In this document: one piece after another, positions 43,707 to 53,407 of the stretch
Position numbering within the stretch: position 1 is the stretch's first letter
Layout of the letters: every line of letters starts with the position of its first letter
From: an uncultured Acetatifactor sp.
Lineage (GTDB): Bacteria > Bacillota > Clostridia > Lachnospirales > Lachnospiraceae
Direction: 5' to 3'
DNA length: 64,000 nt
Assembly (NCBI GenBank): GCA_949840885.1
Contig: CATKYJ010000002.1
Coordinates: 109,628 to 173,627 of the forward strand
Position numbers and translations under genes: made by a program
The notes under the pieces: generated by a model
Told to the model about the DNA's origin: nothing
The model's database searches: none
The model's input: only the letters and a program-made list of their open reading frames with translations

Positions 43707-44063
43707 TTATGCCAGCTTTGTCTTCGCAAGCTCTGCCAGTGTCTTAAAACCATCGGCATCATTGACTGCCATCTCTGCCAGCATCTTTCTGTTGATCTCC
43801 ACGCCGGCCAGCTTCAGGCCGTACATGAATCTGCTGTAGGAGAGGCCGTTTATCCTCGCCGCTGCATTGATACGCGCAATCCAAAGCTGCCTGAACTGAC
43901 GCTTTCTCTCTTTTCTACCCGCATATGCACTGGCCAGAGCCCTCATGACGGACTGCTTCGCAATTCTGTACTGTTTGCTCCTTGCCCCTCTGTAGCCCTT
44001 TGCCAGCTTCAATACTCTTTTATGCCTCTTCTTAGCGTTTAAGCCACCTTTTATTCTTGCCAT
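43707..44063 (-). CDS. rplT: 50S ribosomal protein L20
   Basis: The 118-residue product ([20 protein letters not shown] and onward) is a typical L20. It binds 23S rRNA early in 50S assembly, and in many bacteria it also represses its own operon by binding the leader RNA. It is the last gene of infC-rpmI-rplT, followed by a strong terminator. Confidence 0.98.
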   Translation of the reverse strand: MARIKGGLNAKKRHKRVLKLAKGYRGARSKQYRIAKQSVMRALASAYAGRKERKRQFRQLWIARINAAARINGLSYSRFMYGLKLAGVEINRKMLAEMAVNDADGFKTLAELAKTKLA

Positions 44064-44112
44064 TCCTAATCTCCTCCTAATTCAATTAATACTGCACAAT
44101 CTGTCCGCCTTC

Positions 44113-44310
44113 TTATAAATAGGGCAGAATCTTCTTCATGTTCTTTACGTTCGTCTTGTCTGTTATAGCAGACTTCCTCAGATTCCGTTTGGTCTTCCGA
44201 GACTTCTTGGTCAAGATATGGCTCTTGTAAGCCTTATTCCTTTTCAGCTTACCCGTTCCGGTCACTCTAAAACGCTTTGCAGCAGATCTGTTTGTCTTCA
44301 TTTTGGGCAT
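44113..44310 (-). CDS. rpmI: 50S ribosomal protein L35
   Basis: The 65-residue product ([20 protein letters not shown] and onward) is a typical basic L35 of standard length. It lies between infC and rplT, the universal bacterial order. AGGAGG precedes the ATG. Confidence 0.98.
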   Translation of the reverse strand: MPKMKTNRSAAKRFRVTGTGKLKRNKAYKSHILTKKSRKTKRNLRKSAITDKTNVKNMKKILPYL

Positions 44311-44393
44311 AGCAATTTCCTCCTAAACTTTTGATATTCTAACTATATATTCAGCATGTAAAACTCAAACGCTGCGTATATCATTTCCCCATC

Positions 44394-44900
44394 CTAACGC
44401 TTCTCCGCCAAGAACATTGTCATGCTCCTGCCTTCCACTTTCGGAGCCTTTTCTATCACGGCGATGTCAGCCACGCTCTGGGCAAAATCGTCCAGAATGT
44501 GCTTGCTGGTGTTCATATGCGCCATCTCACGGCCCCTAAACCGGAGCGTCACTTTCACCTTGTCGCCCTTTGTCAGGAACTTCCTGGCGGCATTGATCTT
44601 TGTGTTCAAATCGTTGGTGTCAATGTTGGGAGACAGGCGGATTTCCTTGATTTCAATGATCCTCTGCTTCTTCCTTGCCTCTTTTTCCTTTCTGACCATC
44701 TCATACTTGTACTTCCCGTAATCGACGATCTTGCACACCGGGGGCTTTGCGGTGGGGGCGATCTTCACCAGATCCAAACCCGCTTCCTCAGCCATTCTCA
44801 TAGCCTCCCTCACAGGCATGACTCCCAACTGCGCGCCGTCCTCGCCAATCAGGCGGATCTCCTTGTCCCGAATCTGTTCGTTAATCATTAAGTCGCTAAT
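44394..44900 (-). CDS. infC: Translation initiation factor IF-3, probable AUU start
   Basis: IF-3 keeps the 30S subunit free and checks start-codon pairing. The product has the N-domain (INEQIRDKEIRLIGEDGAQL) and C-domain (FRGREMAHMNTSKHILDDF). The best start is ATT at 44898-44900: GGGAGG lies nine bases upstream, whereas the in-frame ATG at MINEQ is about 21 bases from it and the ATG at 44951 has no site. An AUU start is known for infC in other bacteria and makes IF-3 limit its own translation. The called protein is 168 residues. Confidence 0.9.
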   Translation of the reverse strand: MSDLMINEQIRDKEIRLIGEDGAQLGVMPVREAMRMAEEAGLDLVKIAPTAKPPVCKIVDYGKYKYEMVRKEKEARKKQRIIEIKEIRLSPNIDTNDLNTKINAARKFLTKGDKVKVTLRFRGREMAHMNTSKHILDDFAQSVADIAVIEKAPKVEGRSMTMFLAEKR

Positions 44901-44921
44901 GGTCTTATACCTCCCATAAGA

Positions 44922-45117
44922 AAAGTGGATAGCATAACTATCCACTTTCACTCACCGCACACAGGACAGACTGCTGTCCCTGCATGAATTCCATATCGTG
45001 AACGCTTACTGGCCCGATTGCCGTAAGGTGAGAGCGGATACTCTGCTTTGTTGCGTTGGCCCACAATGCATCGGCTGTCCTCACCGCACATCATGTTCCA
45101 CACGTTTTTATACTCTA
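44922..45117 (-). promoter_or_regulatory. Structured 5' leader of infC operon (candidate L20-type leader)
   Basis: About 200 bases of leader lie between the -10 box and infC. It ends in a GTGGATAG/CTATCCAC hairpin (44925-44945) followed by TTTTCTT, just before the ribosome site. TGTGCGGTGAG occurs near both ends (about 44951-44961 and 45079-45089). Long leaders that bind L20 control this operon in other Firmicutes; whether this is one needs a covariance search. Confidence 0.6.
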
Positions 45118-45140
45118 CCATAGATTGTTTTTGTTGTCAA
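45112..45140 (-). promoter_or_regulatory. Promoter of the infC operon
   Basis: On the minus strand a consensus TTGACA (45135-45140) and TAGAGT (45112-45117) are 17 bases apart in an AT-rich stretch. Confidence 0.75.
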
Positions 45141-45223
45141 TATGAAATTAAAATTTTATTCATAATTTTTTTCATAAAGCCCCAATGTGCCCCAATGTCC
45201 TTTGCGGCGGATATTTCACCTGG

Positions 45224-47680
45224 TTAATGACAGCCTGTAATCTGAACCTCTGCCCAGAAAGTTCTGTCCTTTCCTATTATAATCCTGTCTTCAGAGATTT
45301 CAAAGCTGCCTTTCAGCCGGATATCCTCCGAGGAAGCCCCAATGCCAATGTCTATCCTGCCGGCCTCTATCTTCCATTTCATGTCGCGGGTCAGGAATGC
45401 CATCTGGCTGGGAGAATACAAAAAGGTCACCTGCTTCTCCTCCCCCGGTGCCAGCTCTACCCGGGCAAAGCCCTGCAGCTCCTTAGCCGGGCGGAGCATG
45501 GAAGCATATAAATCCCGCATATACAGCTGTACGACTTCGGTACCTTTCGATTTCCCCGTATTGCAGACTTTACAGGAAATGCGCACTGTCTCCTCCGGGG
45601 TAACACGTACCGCAGAATTCCGTATGGCAGAGTCCTCTGCTTTACCGATTTGTAAATCCGAATAGGCAAACTCCGTGTACGACAGCCCATGCCCGAAGCA
45701 GTACCGAGGCTCATGAGGCAGGTCAACATAACTGCGGAACCCGACGCTCTCCCCCTGATGCCAGGAAGAGCCGTTTGGATGGTTGTAATACATGGGAAGC
45801 TGCCCTGCGCAAAAGGCTGTGGTCACTGGCATTTTCCCCGAGGGAGCCTGTTCTCCACAGAGAATTTCAGCCACTGCCCGGGCAGCATACTCCCCCGGAT
45901 TCCACGCTTCCAGAATCGCGTTCAGATGCTCGTCGGCCGCATCGCTGGAAATCGGGCGCCCGCCGAAGTGCACTCCTATCATGGGGATTCCAAGCCCGGA
46001 AGCCTCTTTTATAAATTGCTCCTGACAGACCGGAAGATTGATATCCGCAGCGTCCACGCCCTCTCCCATAGTGGCGACGGAGCCTCCCGAATTCTTCCCG
46101 CCCAAAGTCAGGATGGCCACATCCGCTTCCCTGCAGACCTGCAAAGCCTCCGCATATTCCTCCCTGTTCTCCCCCGCCACATGGTATCCATGGGCATATG
46201 CGATTTCGGCATCCGGATATTTCTCCTTTAAGCCGGCAAGCAATGTCTGGCATCCCGGCTTCACCCATGCAAGCTGCTCCCCAAAGCAGGGAGTCTCACT
46301 GAACTGTACATTGGTTCCGGGAATCAGAACCAGCCCTCTGGTATTTGCCGCATCGTTCTGGGCAATCCCCGCCTGGCTGTTCAGCGCAGCGGTTCTGGAC
46401 TCCACCATTCCGACAGTACTGTATCCCCCGAAATAATGGTTTGCCCAGTCCCCATGAGGCCCTATCAGCGCAATTTTCTTCACGGTCCTCGTAAGCGGCA
46501 GCACACCGTCATTCTTTAACAGTACGACGGACTCCCTGGCGGACTGCAGCGCCACATCCTGATTCTGAGAGGTTAGATAAATCCTGTCAGCTTCTTCCTC
46601 TTCTGCCCCGAAAGGATGCTCGAACAGGCCCTGCCGGAATTTATCTTCCAGGACTCTCAGGACAGCACGATCCAAAAAAGCGGAGTCAGCTCTGCCATCC
46701 GCAAACATCTGTTTTAATTTCTCGCCATAGGCCGCCGGAAGCGGCAGCTCCACATCCATGCCGGCTTTCAGGCACAGATATCCGGCCTCCTCCATTGTCT
46801 CGCCCAGATAATGAACCGTGTGCACATTGCCCACTGCCCCGTAGTCTGACAGAGCCACCCCCTGAAACCCCATCTCCTCCCTGAGAATCCCTGTCAGCAT
46901 TTCCTCCGATGCCGACACCGGTCCGTCATCCAGGGCGCTGTAGCAGGGCATCACGGCCCGCATATCCGCTTTGGCTATGGCTGCCTGAAAAGGCTTTCCG
47001 TGGATTTCCCGCAATGCCCTGGGGCCAAGCTCTACATGGGCCGTGTTGATGCCCCCTGCGGAATTGTGGTAGGCCATAAAGTGTTTGGCGCAGGCGGATG
47101 CCCGAAGCCCTTCCACCGCCTGCCCCTGAAGCCCTTTCACATTTGCCGCTCCCATGGCAGCCGCCAGAGTGGGATCCTCCCCATAGGCTTCCCCATGCCT
47201 TCCGTGTCTGGGATCCCTTGCAATGTCCAGAACCGGGCACAGCAGGTTGGTGATTCCCATCGCCAGGGTCTGTCTTGCTATGATGCCTCCTATCTGCTCT
47301 TCCAGCTTTGGGTCAAAGGAAGCGCCCCTCCCTATTCCATAAGGAAAGCTGACAGCACCCGAAAAAATCGCCCCGGAAAGGCCTTCGTTGTGAAAAGCCG
47401 CCGGAATCCCATGGGGACTTAACTCCATAGCCATGGTCTGCAGCAGACGCTGCATCCTGCGGGCGTCCTTTCTGTCCCGAATCCCCGCCATGACCAGAGC
47501 GGAGATATGCCCTACCCCATAAGGGAACATTGCCCTGAACTTCTCCGTCTCCTCTTTCGTAAAAACCGGCTGGCAGATAAGCCCTGTCACCTGGGCCATT
47601 TTTTCTTCCAGGGACATTTTTCCCAGAAGATCCCTTGCCCGCTCCTTTGGTGTCAGAGAACAGTCTTGATACTTTTCCAT
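45224..47680 (-). CDS. GH3-family beta-glycosidase (beta-glucosidase/xylosidase)
   Basis: The 818-residue product is a three-domain GH3 enzyme. The TIM barrel has KH (199-200) and the nucleophile Asp279 in GVALSDYGAV. An alpha/beta sandwich follows (VLLKNDGVLPL, IALIGPHGDWANHYFGGYST), then a C-terminal fibronectin-III-like domain (YTEFAYSDLQIGKAE to FLYSPSQMAFL). It releases terminal beta-linked sugars, probably glucose or xylose, from oligosaccharides. No signal peptide, so it is cytoplasmic. AAAGGGA precedes the ATG. A 19-bp dyad about 125 bases upstream may be its operator. Confidence 0.93.
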   Translation of the reverse strand: MEKYQDCSLTPKERARDLLGKMSLEEKMAQVTGLICQPVFTKEETEKFRAMFPYGVGHISALVMAGIRDRKDARRMQRLLQTMAMELSPHGIPAAFHNEGLSGAIFSGAVSFPYGIGRGASFDPKLEEQIGGIIARQTLAMGITNLLCPVLDIARDPRHGRHGEAYGEDPTLAAAMGAANVKGLQGQAVEGLRASACAKHFMAYHNSAGGINTAHVELGPRALREIHGKPFQAAIAKADMRAVMPCYSALDDGPVSASEEMLTGILREEMGFQGVALSDYGAVGNVHTVHYLGETMEEAGYLCLKAGMDVELPLPAAYGEKLKQMFADGRADSAFLDRAVLRVLEDKFRQGLFEHPFGAEEEEADRIYLTSQNQDVALQSARESVVLLKNDGVLPLTRTVKKIALIGPHGDWANHYFGGYSTVGMVESRTAALNSQAGIAQNDAANTRGLVLIPGTNVQFSETPCFGEQLAWVKPGCQTLLAGLKEKYPDAEIAYAHGYHVAGENREEYAEALQVCREADVAILTLGGKNSGGSVATMGEGVDAADINLPVCQEQFIKEASGLGIPMIGVHFGGRPISSDAADEHLNAILEAWNPGEYAARAVAEILCGEQAPSGKMPVTTAFCAGQLPMYYNHPNGSSWHQGESVGFRSYVDLPHEPRYCFGHGLSYTEFAYSDLQIGKAEDSAIRNSAVRVTPEETVRISCKVCNTGKSKGTEVVQLYMRDLYASMLRPAKELQGFARVELAPGEEKQVTFLYSPSQMAFLTRDMKWKIEAGRIDIGIGASSEDIRLKGSFEISEDRIIIGKDRTFWAEVQITGCH

Positions 47681-47803
47681 ATAATCCCTTTCCGCACATT
47701 ACCGCCCGCTCTCCCCTACAGCGGTTCTGCGCTTTCCAATGCACTAAACTCGTATCCGTTATTTATACACACTTCCCGACATGCCGGCACAACCGGCACA
47801 TAC

Positions 47804-47822
47804 AACAGAACACAGTTCTGTT
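47804..47822 (-). promoter_or_regulatory. 19-bp dyad operator candidate upstream of GH3
   Basis: AACAGAAC-N3-GTTCTGTT is a perfect inverted repeat with a 3-base centre. Its size and shape fit a LacI- or GntR-type dimer site, but no such regulator is in this window. Confidence 0.45.
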
Positions 47823-47854
47823 ATCATAAACAATCCGTGAACTGGTGCAAGTCC

Positions 47855-47951
47855 GTAAGAATGCACGTTCTTGGCATTCTTACCGGAATGACTTAGATTT
47901 TCTTAGCGGACGTACAAAAGAGGTGTGCTATACACCCTCTTGGGCCGCTTA
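47855..47951 (-). terminator. Stem-loops at the 3' end of the GH78-like gene
   Basis: On the minus strand AAGAGGGTG/CACACCTCTT (about 47908-47942) forms a stem ending in TTTTG, enclosed by AGCGG/CCGCT next to the stop codon. A second stem GTAAGAATGC/GCATTCTTAC lies at 47855-47883. Both are plausible terminators, though the T-runs are short. Confidence 0.5.
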
Positions 47952-50369
47952 GGAAATCTTCATTCCGTTCACCCTGACAGTCCATCCGGTCAGTTCAAAA
48001 GGCAAATCATAATGCGCCGTCCATCCTTTAGGCAGTACCATCTGCATATCCAGAGTATGCTCCGTATCGTCCGCACTCCAGCGCAGGAAGATTGTCCCCT
48101 CCTGGCAGCGGGCACTCCCACTGGCCCATTTCAATTTCTCGGGATGGGGCGAAATCCGCACCGTTTTGGTCAGCTGCATAGGCTCCCCGAGCCCCAGAAT
48201 CAGATTTGTCATCATGGCCCCTACACAGGCGTTAAACCCATGGCAGCCGAAAGAATCGGCAATCCCCTCAAACAGCGTTCCGGAACCAATCCTTAGCTGC
48301 TCCAGATACAGGTCTGTCCACTCCCTGACCAGCAGGTCTGTCCTCCCCAGCCCGGCCAGCACGTCAAAACGTATCATCAGCCCGATGAACAGATTGGCTC
48401 TGCCGATATTCGGATCCGGCCGATAGGTGGGACAGCTCCCCATCCTCTCCGCAAACTGCCGTATATACTCCTTGTCCTTCCGGTGAAAACCGCTCCAGAG
48501 TTCCAGCGCAATGCCGCTTTCTGTCTGACATTCTCCCCGTTTCAGGATTGTCTCATCATCTTTCTCCCGGGAAGCGCCCGGCTGCGGCGTCAGGCTTGCG
48601 GCATCGCCCCTGCCTCCCAGAAATCTGCCATCGTCCAGGGCTTCTATGACAGCCCGCATTTCATCCGCTGCCGCTTTCCACTTTAGCTGTCCATAAAGTT
48701 CCGCCATTTTTTCCAGCATGCACACGGCAAGGCAGTTGACGGGAATCGAAATCGGTTCCAGCGCAAAGCTTTTGTTTGAAAGGGACCAGTCCACAAACTG
48801 CGTCCCCACCTGTTCCAAAAGCCCGCTCTCTCCCCGCAGGGACAATACGCCCTCCAGGAAATCCGTAACACGCCCCCTGCACCCCTCAACAAATTCCCGG
48901 TCGCCGGAGCGAAGATAATAATCATGCAGTTCCAGAAGCAGCCAGAATGACCAGTTCCGGATGCCTACATCCCCTTTGGAGGGCCGCACTCCCGGATATA
49001 CCTCAGGGAAAAAGCCATCCCTGGTCTCCTTTGCATCCGTGAGCATGAAATTCTCAATAAAGTCTTTTTCCACAGACAAATCCCCAAACATCTGCCATGC
49101 CCCCCTGGCTGTAAAATAGGAATCGCAGAGCCACCCGCCCCGCTCCCGCTCCGGGCAGTCCATGAAGATATCCAGCGTATTCAGCTTAAGCGTCCGCCTG
49201 GCCGCTTCATAGATTCTGTTCAAGTCCCCGTCATTGCATTGGAAATGGGCAATCCTGCAGTCCGGATAGGTATATTCCACCAAAACAGGCGCGGACAGCA
49301 CCGCCTCCCCTTTCGTCCGCAGAATGACTTTCACATATTTCGCCAGCTTGGGCTCAAAGGTGGTCAGCACATACTGCCCCGGCTGCAGGCAGTACCTGGC
49401 GGCATAGGAGTTGCCCCGCAGACTTCCGGAAATATGGAGATGATCGGAATGGAGCAAATCCAGGACACAGGGCTCGCTCACCCTCACTTTGACGCGCAGA
49501 AACCCCACCTCTGACTCCGGCATCTCCCAGACAAGCGCTGCCGCTCCCTGCCCCGGGCAGATGCGGACGGTTTGTGGCCCGTCACCGAAAGGGCTCTGAT
49601 TATAATCGCTTTCCGCAGAAAGAATGCCTGTAAAGGGAAAATCTTCCTCCCTGCCCAGACTGTTCAGAAACAGATTTTCTTCCGGCACCATATCATACCA
49701 TTTCCTGTTTACAATCCTGGCCAGAAGCGTCATGTCCTCCCCCGCCCCCTGACTCTCTCCCATATCGCAGACTGACTGCAGTGTCCCGAAAGGAATCTCA
49801 CGGTATGTAGGATACGGCGCACGGCGTTTCAGATAAGTTGGCTCCCGGGTCAGGGGCACCGGCTCCTCCCCCAGTTCCATCCTGCGCCATGCGAAACTCT
49901 CCGGGTTCAAATGATAATATTCCACAATGCCCCGGCAATGGCTCATGGTCTCCACTAATGCCATACGGTATGTCAGTTCCATGCAGGTCCAGCCGCCCTT
50001 GCCCGTGGCCGACAGCACTTTTCCTGCCCCGTCCCGTATCTCCGCCGTCAGCATCCCCGGTTCCATGGTGCAGTCGTTACAGTATTTTTCCGGTTTGGCG
50101 TAGGCGGCCACCTCTATGGCGATATGGGTTTGCCCGTCAAATACTGCCTTGATTTTATCCACACGGCAATAATTTTCCGCTGTCCTGGCAGGACCGTGAG
50201 CAGCCATTTCTCCGTTTATGTATAGTCTGTAATACGAACGCGCTGCAATTGCAATAATTACCTCTGTCCCTGCCGCTGCGGATACGCAGGTATGGAAACC
50301 CACGAACTGGTTATAGACATCCGCACTATGGGCGGTCCATACCGCCTTTGCTTCCTGAAATATAGTCAT
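47949..50369 (-). CDS. GH78-like alpha-L-rhamnosidase family protein
   Basis: The 806-residue product has N-terminal beta-sandwich domains, an (alpha/alpha)6 barrel, and a C-terminal beta domain. DCPERERGGWLCD keeps the GH78 catalytic acids Asp404, Glu409 and Asp416, and TLFEGIADSFGCHGF holds the later glutamate. Activity is inferred. No signal peptide. The start at 50369 follows GGAGGAGACAG and is preferred over 50405. It differs strongly from the GH78-like protein at 19738, so the two likely act on different substrates. Confidence 0.82.
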   Translation of the reverse strand: MTIFQEAKAVWTAHSADVYNQFVGFHTCVSAAAGTEVIIAIAARSYYRLYINGEMAAHGPARTAENYCRVDKIKAVFDGQTHIAIEVAAYAKPEKYCNDCTMEPGMLTAEIRDGAGKVLSATGKGGWTCMELTYRMALVETMSHCRGIVEYYHLNPESFAWRRMELGEEPVPLTREPTYLKRRAPYPTYREIPFGTLQSVCDMGESQGAGEDMTLLARIVNRKWYDMVPEENLFLNSLGREEDFPFTGILSAESDYNQSPFGDGPQTVRICPGQGAAALVWEMPESEVGFLRVKVRVSEPCVLDLLHSDHLHISGSLRGNSYAARYCLQPGQYVLTTFEPKLAKYVKVILRTKGEAVLSAPVLVEYTYPDCRIAHFQCNDGDLNRIYEAARRTLKLNTLDIFMDCPERERGGWLCDSYFTARGAWQMFGDLSVEKDFIENFMLTDAKETRDGFFPEVYPGVRPSKGDVGIRNWSFWLLLELHDYYLRSGDREFVEGCRGRVTDFLEGVLSLRGESGLLEQVGTQFVDWSLSNKSFALEPISIPVNCLAVCMLEKMAELYGQLKWKAAADEMRAVIEALDDGRFLGGRGDAASLTPQPGASREKDDETILKRGECQTESGIALELWSGFHRKDKEYIRQFAERMGSCPTYRPDPNIGRANLFIGLMIRFDVLAGLGRTDLLVREWTDLYLEQLRIGSGTLFEGIADSFGCHGFNACVGAMMTNLILGLGEPMQLTKTVRISPHPEKLKWASGSARCQEGTIFLRWSADDTEHTLDMQMVLPKGWTAHYDLPFELTGWTVRVNGMKIS

Positions 50370-50416
50370 CTGTCTCCTCCGCTCTTTCATCGCTGTGCGA
50401 TCCAATTTGCACTTAC

Positions 50417-50516
50417 GTTTAAACTGTAACGCTTTTTGTTAGGTATGCCATTCTTCAAAAAGCCATAGGAATCAAGGAATTCCACAGTGCATGACTTGAA
50501 TTCGTTACAGTTTAAA
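50417..50516. promoter_or_regulatory. Paired inverted repeats upstream of the GH78-like gene
   Basis: TTTAAACTGTAACG (50418-50431) and CGTTACAGTTTAAA (50503-50516) are perfect 14-bp inverted copies about 70 bases apart. They could be two sites for one regulator or a stem in a long leader. The rest of 50370-50617 has no gene. Confidence 0.5.
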
Positions 50517-50617
50517 ACAATTGCCGAAAAGCCGCTTGCTATTCCTTAGCAGAACAATTTCTGTCATTGGCAAAGCCCCTTTTGTGTTTCCATGCAGCTA
50601 CCTGGCTTTTGCCCTGT

Positions 50618-51532
50618 TCAACCCAACATGGCCCGCAGCTCCCTGACCAGATATTCTTCACAGTCCCTGGCATATGCGGCCTGCTCCGGTGTCTTCCTCG
50701 GATCCTCGGCAGCATAGTCCGGACGGTTCACCTCCAGGAAGCCGTGCTCCGCATCCGGGTATTTCTTTATCTTGACCGCAACTCCCGCATCCATGAGCCG
50801 AATGGCATACTCCCTGCCGCTCTCTAACAGGCTGTCCTTGCCGCAAAGTACGAACAGAGCCGGGCATAGTTTCTCCAACATCTCTTCAGGTGCTCTTGCA
50901 GGAGAAGCCACCGGACTGTCCCATCCGCCCTCCGGAAACAATATCCGGCGCATCCCCTCCATCGTGTCCTCCTGTATGGTCAAATCCGGCGCAGGGTAGA
51001 CCAGCACCTGGGCCGCCAGGGGAAATCCCTCCTGCGCCAGCATCAATGCGGCGCCGCAGGCAAGATGCGCCCCGGCGCTATGTCCCCCCACCGCAATCCT
51101 GCCGGCATCTATCCCGTATTCCTCCTCGTGGGCGGCAAAATAGCGGATGGCGTCCGCCACTTCCTCCTGCTGATAGGGCATGGACTCCACGTCTGCCTTG
51201 GTATAATTGACATTGACCACAAATGCCGGAAGCTCATCCGCAAGCATTTGGCAGAGGCTTTCCATCAATACGGCATCCCCGCCCACCCATGCCCCTCCGT
51301 GCATGTTAAAAAACACAGGCAGCCTCCTATGAGCGGTTTCCTCCGCTTTTTTACCCGGGCGGTAAAGAATTGCCGCAACTCCTGCTTTTCCGTCTCTGGG
51401 CACTACGAAGCGCTGGCCGATTGTGGGCTGCGCCGCCCATTTTTCCCGCAGCATCCCCAAGACGCCTTTCATCTGTTCCATCTGCGCCTGACTCGATGTA
51501 TCACTTTCTGGTATTCCTGTTGCATTTGCCAT
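50618..51532 (-). CDS. Alpha/beta hydrolase, HSL-family esterase
   Basis: The 304-residue product has the HGGAW oxyanion motif (78-82) of the hormone-sensitive-lipase esterase group, the nucleophile Ser152 in GGHSAGAH, and later acid and base in FVLCGKDSLLESG and YPDAEHGFLEV. It should hydrolyse short esters, perhaps acyl groups on plant glycans or phenolics, given the neighbouring tannase-like gene. No signal peptide is present. GGAGACGG precedes the ATG. It sits about 80 bases after the tannase-like gene, so the two are probably co-transcribed. Confidence 0.88.
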   Translation of the reverse strand: MANATGIPESDTSSQAQMEQMKGVLGMLREKWAAQPTIGQRFVVPRDGKAGVAAILYRPGKKAEETAHRRLPVFFNMHGGAWVGGDAVLMESLCQMLADELPAFVVNVNYTKADVESMPYQQEEVADAIRYFAAHEEEYGIDAGRIAVGGHSAGAHLACGAALMLAQEGFPLAAQVLVYPAPDLTIQEDTMEGMRRILFPEGGWDSPVASPARAPEEMLEKLCPALFVLCGKDSLLESGREYAIRLMDAGVAVKIKKYPDAEHGFLEVNRPDYAAEDPRKTPEQAAYARDCEEYLVRELRAMLG

Positions 51533-51613
51533 AAAAATACCGTCTCCTCTCTTCTAAGTATCGCCCCCGTTTCCTGCTCCCACCTGCCGCATCTTGTCGG
51601 CAAAAATCTTTCC

Positions 51614-53140
51614 TCAAGAGCCATAGGCCTCCGCATCTTTCACCGGGCGATAATTCTCCGGCTCACAGGGATCGCCTCCCGCAAACTCTGTCCTATAAGG
51701 ATAGACATAGGCTGGTCTGGCATGTCCAAATTTCAGCCCCTGGCCACCCATCTCAAAATGAGTTCCCAGCAGCCTTTCCGGAGCAATGCCCTGCTCACAC
51801 CAGCGCTCCATGGCGCAGATCACATCATGCTCCGGGTCTCTGGGCACCTCCGTGATTCCCGCCATGCCTACCTCCTGTACGCCGGCTCCCCCTATGGTAT
51901 GGGAGAACCCGGGCATCAGAAAGAAACGGAAAAACTGCATTGTTTCTTCCAGGCTTCCCTGTCTTTCAACCACTTCTTTGTAATACTCCAAGAAACCCGT
52001 ATAAGGGATAATGGCATCCATGCTCCCGCCGACTACCAGCAGCTTTCCGCCGCGATCTCGAAATGCGGTTAAATCCGGATTGTCCGCATCCAAAACAGGC
52101 CCAAGTTTTTGGATTGCCTCCTGAAGATCTTTGTGGAAATCAAATTTCATAAAGTCGAAGTCCTTTCCCAAAAGCCAGCGGAAAGGATAAAAGAAATCAT
52201 GGGCAAAGCTGTCACGATTGCTGATGTCTACAAGACTCAGGCCCTCCGCCTCTGTCCCCGGGAGGAAATGGGCGATGAACCGCTCCCCTGTCACCGGATC
52301 CTTTGGACCGTCATACAGCCCCCGAAGCGCCTCCCTCTGCCCCTGCGTCAGCTTCCCGGCCGCCTCCTGCAGGGCGGGATGGTCCATAGGGTTTTCCAAA
52401 ATCCTGCCGGGATAGGCCAGAAAGGCATCCTCTGCATTGCTTCCGCATTCCTCTTTGTATGTCTCTACCACACTGTCTTTCCAGGCCCTTGCCTGTTCCG
52501 GTGTAAATACTGCGTTTTCTCTGCCGTGAATCTGCTGCCAGTTCCAGATGAAAAACGAATGCAGCCGAACCCTGTCAAAAGCCGGGGAAAGGCAGACGAT
52601 TCCATCGTAATCCTCCGGATACCGCTGAGCCTGCGAAAATCCCTGCTGCCCTCCTGTGGAGCCTCCGATAAAATAAGCGTGTTCCGGCTCCCTGCCATAG
52701 AAAAAGGCTGCCAATCCTTTTCCGGCCTCTGTCATCAGATGGGTTGCCCGGTATCCGAAATCCGCCCAGACTTCGCTCCGCCCGATATTATCGTCCGGAT
52801 CCGAGGTCATACCCATGTCCGTATTCGCTGTCACATAGCGGCGGCTGATTCCTCCCAGCAGTGCGCCCTCGGCGATAGCGCCTGCGAAGCCTCCGTTTCC
52901 GGTTCCCAGGAATTTGCCGTTCCACAGCTCCGGCTCCGGCAAAAGCACCGCCACCGTAATATCGGACTGCTCCGTGGGGTGCAGCTTCATGGTCACCCTG
53001 TAATAACTCCCCGAATCCTCCACACGGATTCCCAGCGGATTGGGCTCCGGCATATTCACCCTTTCTTTCCACAAAACTTCAATGATTTCCCCGTCTTTTA
53101 ACGGATATTTCCGCAATTTCTCTATTCTGGCTTCCCTCAT
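51614..53140 (-). CDS. Tannase/feruloyl esterase family protein
   Basis: The 508-residue product fits the tannase family. FLGTGNGGFAGAI and the nucleophile Ser161 in GGSTGGQQGFSQAQ are characteristic, followed by LVVGGSMDAIIPY and the histidine in MPGFSHTIGG. Family members release gallate or ferulate from esters. With the adjacent esterase it could remove phenolic acids from plant cell-wall glycans. No signal peptide. The start at 53140 has AAGGAGG upstream. The spacer 53141-53407 shows no gene. Confidence 0.88.
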   Translation of the reverse strand: MREARIEKLRKYPLKDGEIIEVLWKERVNMPEPNPLGIRVEDSGSYYRVTMKLHPTEQSDITVAVLLPEPELWNGKFLGTGNGGFAGAIAEGALLGGISRRYVTANTDMGMTSDPDDNIGRSEVWADFGYRATHLMTEAGKGLAAFFYGREPEHAYFIGGSTGGQQGFSQAQRYPEDYDGIVCLSPAFDRVRLHSFFIWNWQQIHGRENAVFTPEQARAWKDSVVETYKEECGSNAEDAFLAYPGRILENPMDHPALQEAAGKLTQGQREALRGLYDGPKDPVTGERFIAHFLPGTEAEGLSLVDISNRDSFAHDFFYPFRWLLGKDFDFMKFDFHKDLQEAIQKLGPVLDADNPDLTAFRDRGGKLLVVGGSMDAIIPYTGFLEYYKEVVERQGSLEETMQFFRFFLMPGFSHTIGGAGVQEVGMAGITEVPRDPEHDVICAMERWCEQGIAPERLLGTHFEMGGQGLKFGHARPAYVYPYRTEFAGGDPCEPENYRPVKDAEAYGS

Positions 53141-53407
53141 GCTTATCCCTCCTTGCGTGCTGTAACACATATACTATGCTCATGATTGTATTCATTTGCT
53201 GTATCCGGTTTTTCCTTTCAGAAACACTTCCCTGCAAAAACGCTCTCTTGCAGAAGCGCTCACTGTTTATACGCTTCATTTGGCAAATGCTTTCGTGCGT
53301 GGGCATGATTCCAGGCTGCTTACAGCTTGTCCTTATTTTTATACTACTATAAAATGAATCTTCCCCCCACTCTATAATTGCCTTTTTTATCCTGTTCTCA
53401 ACTTTTT

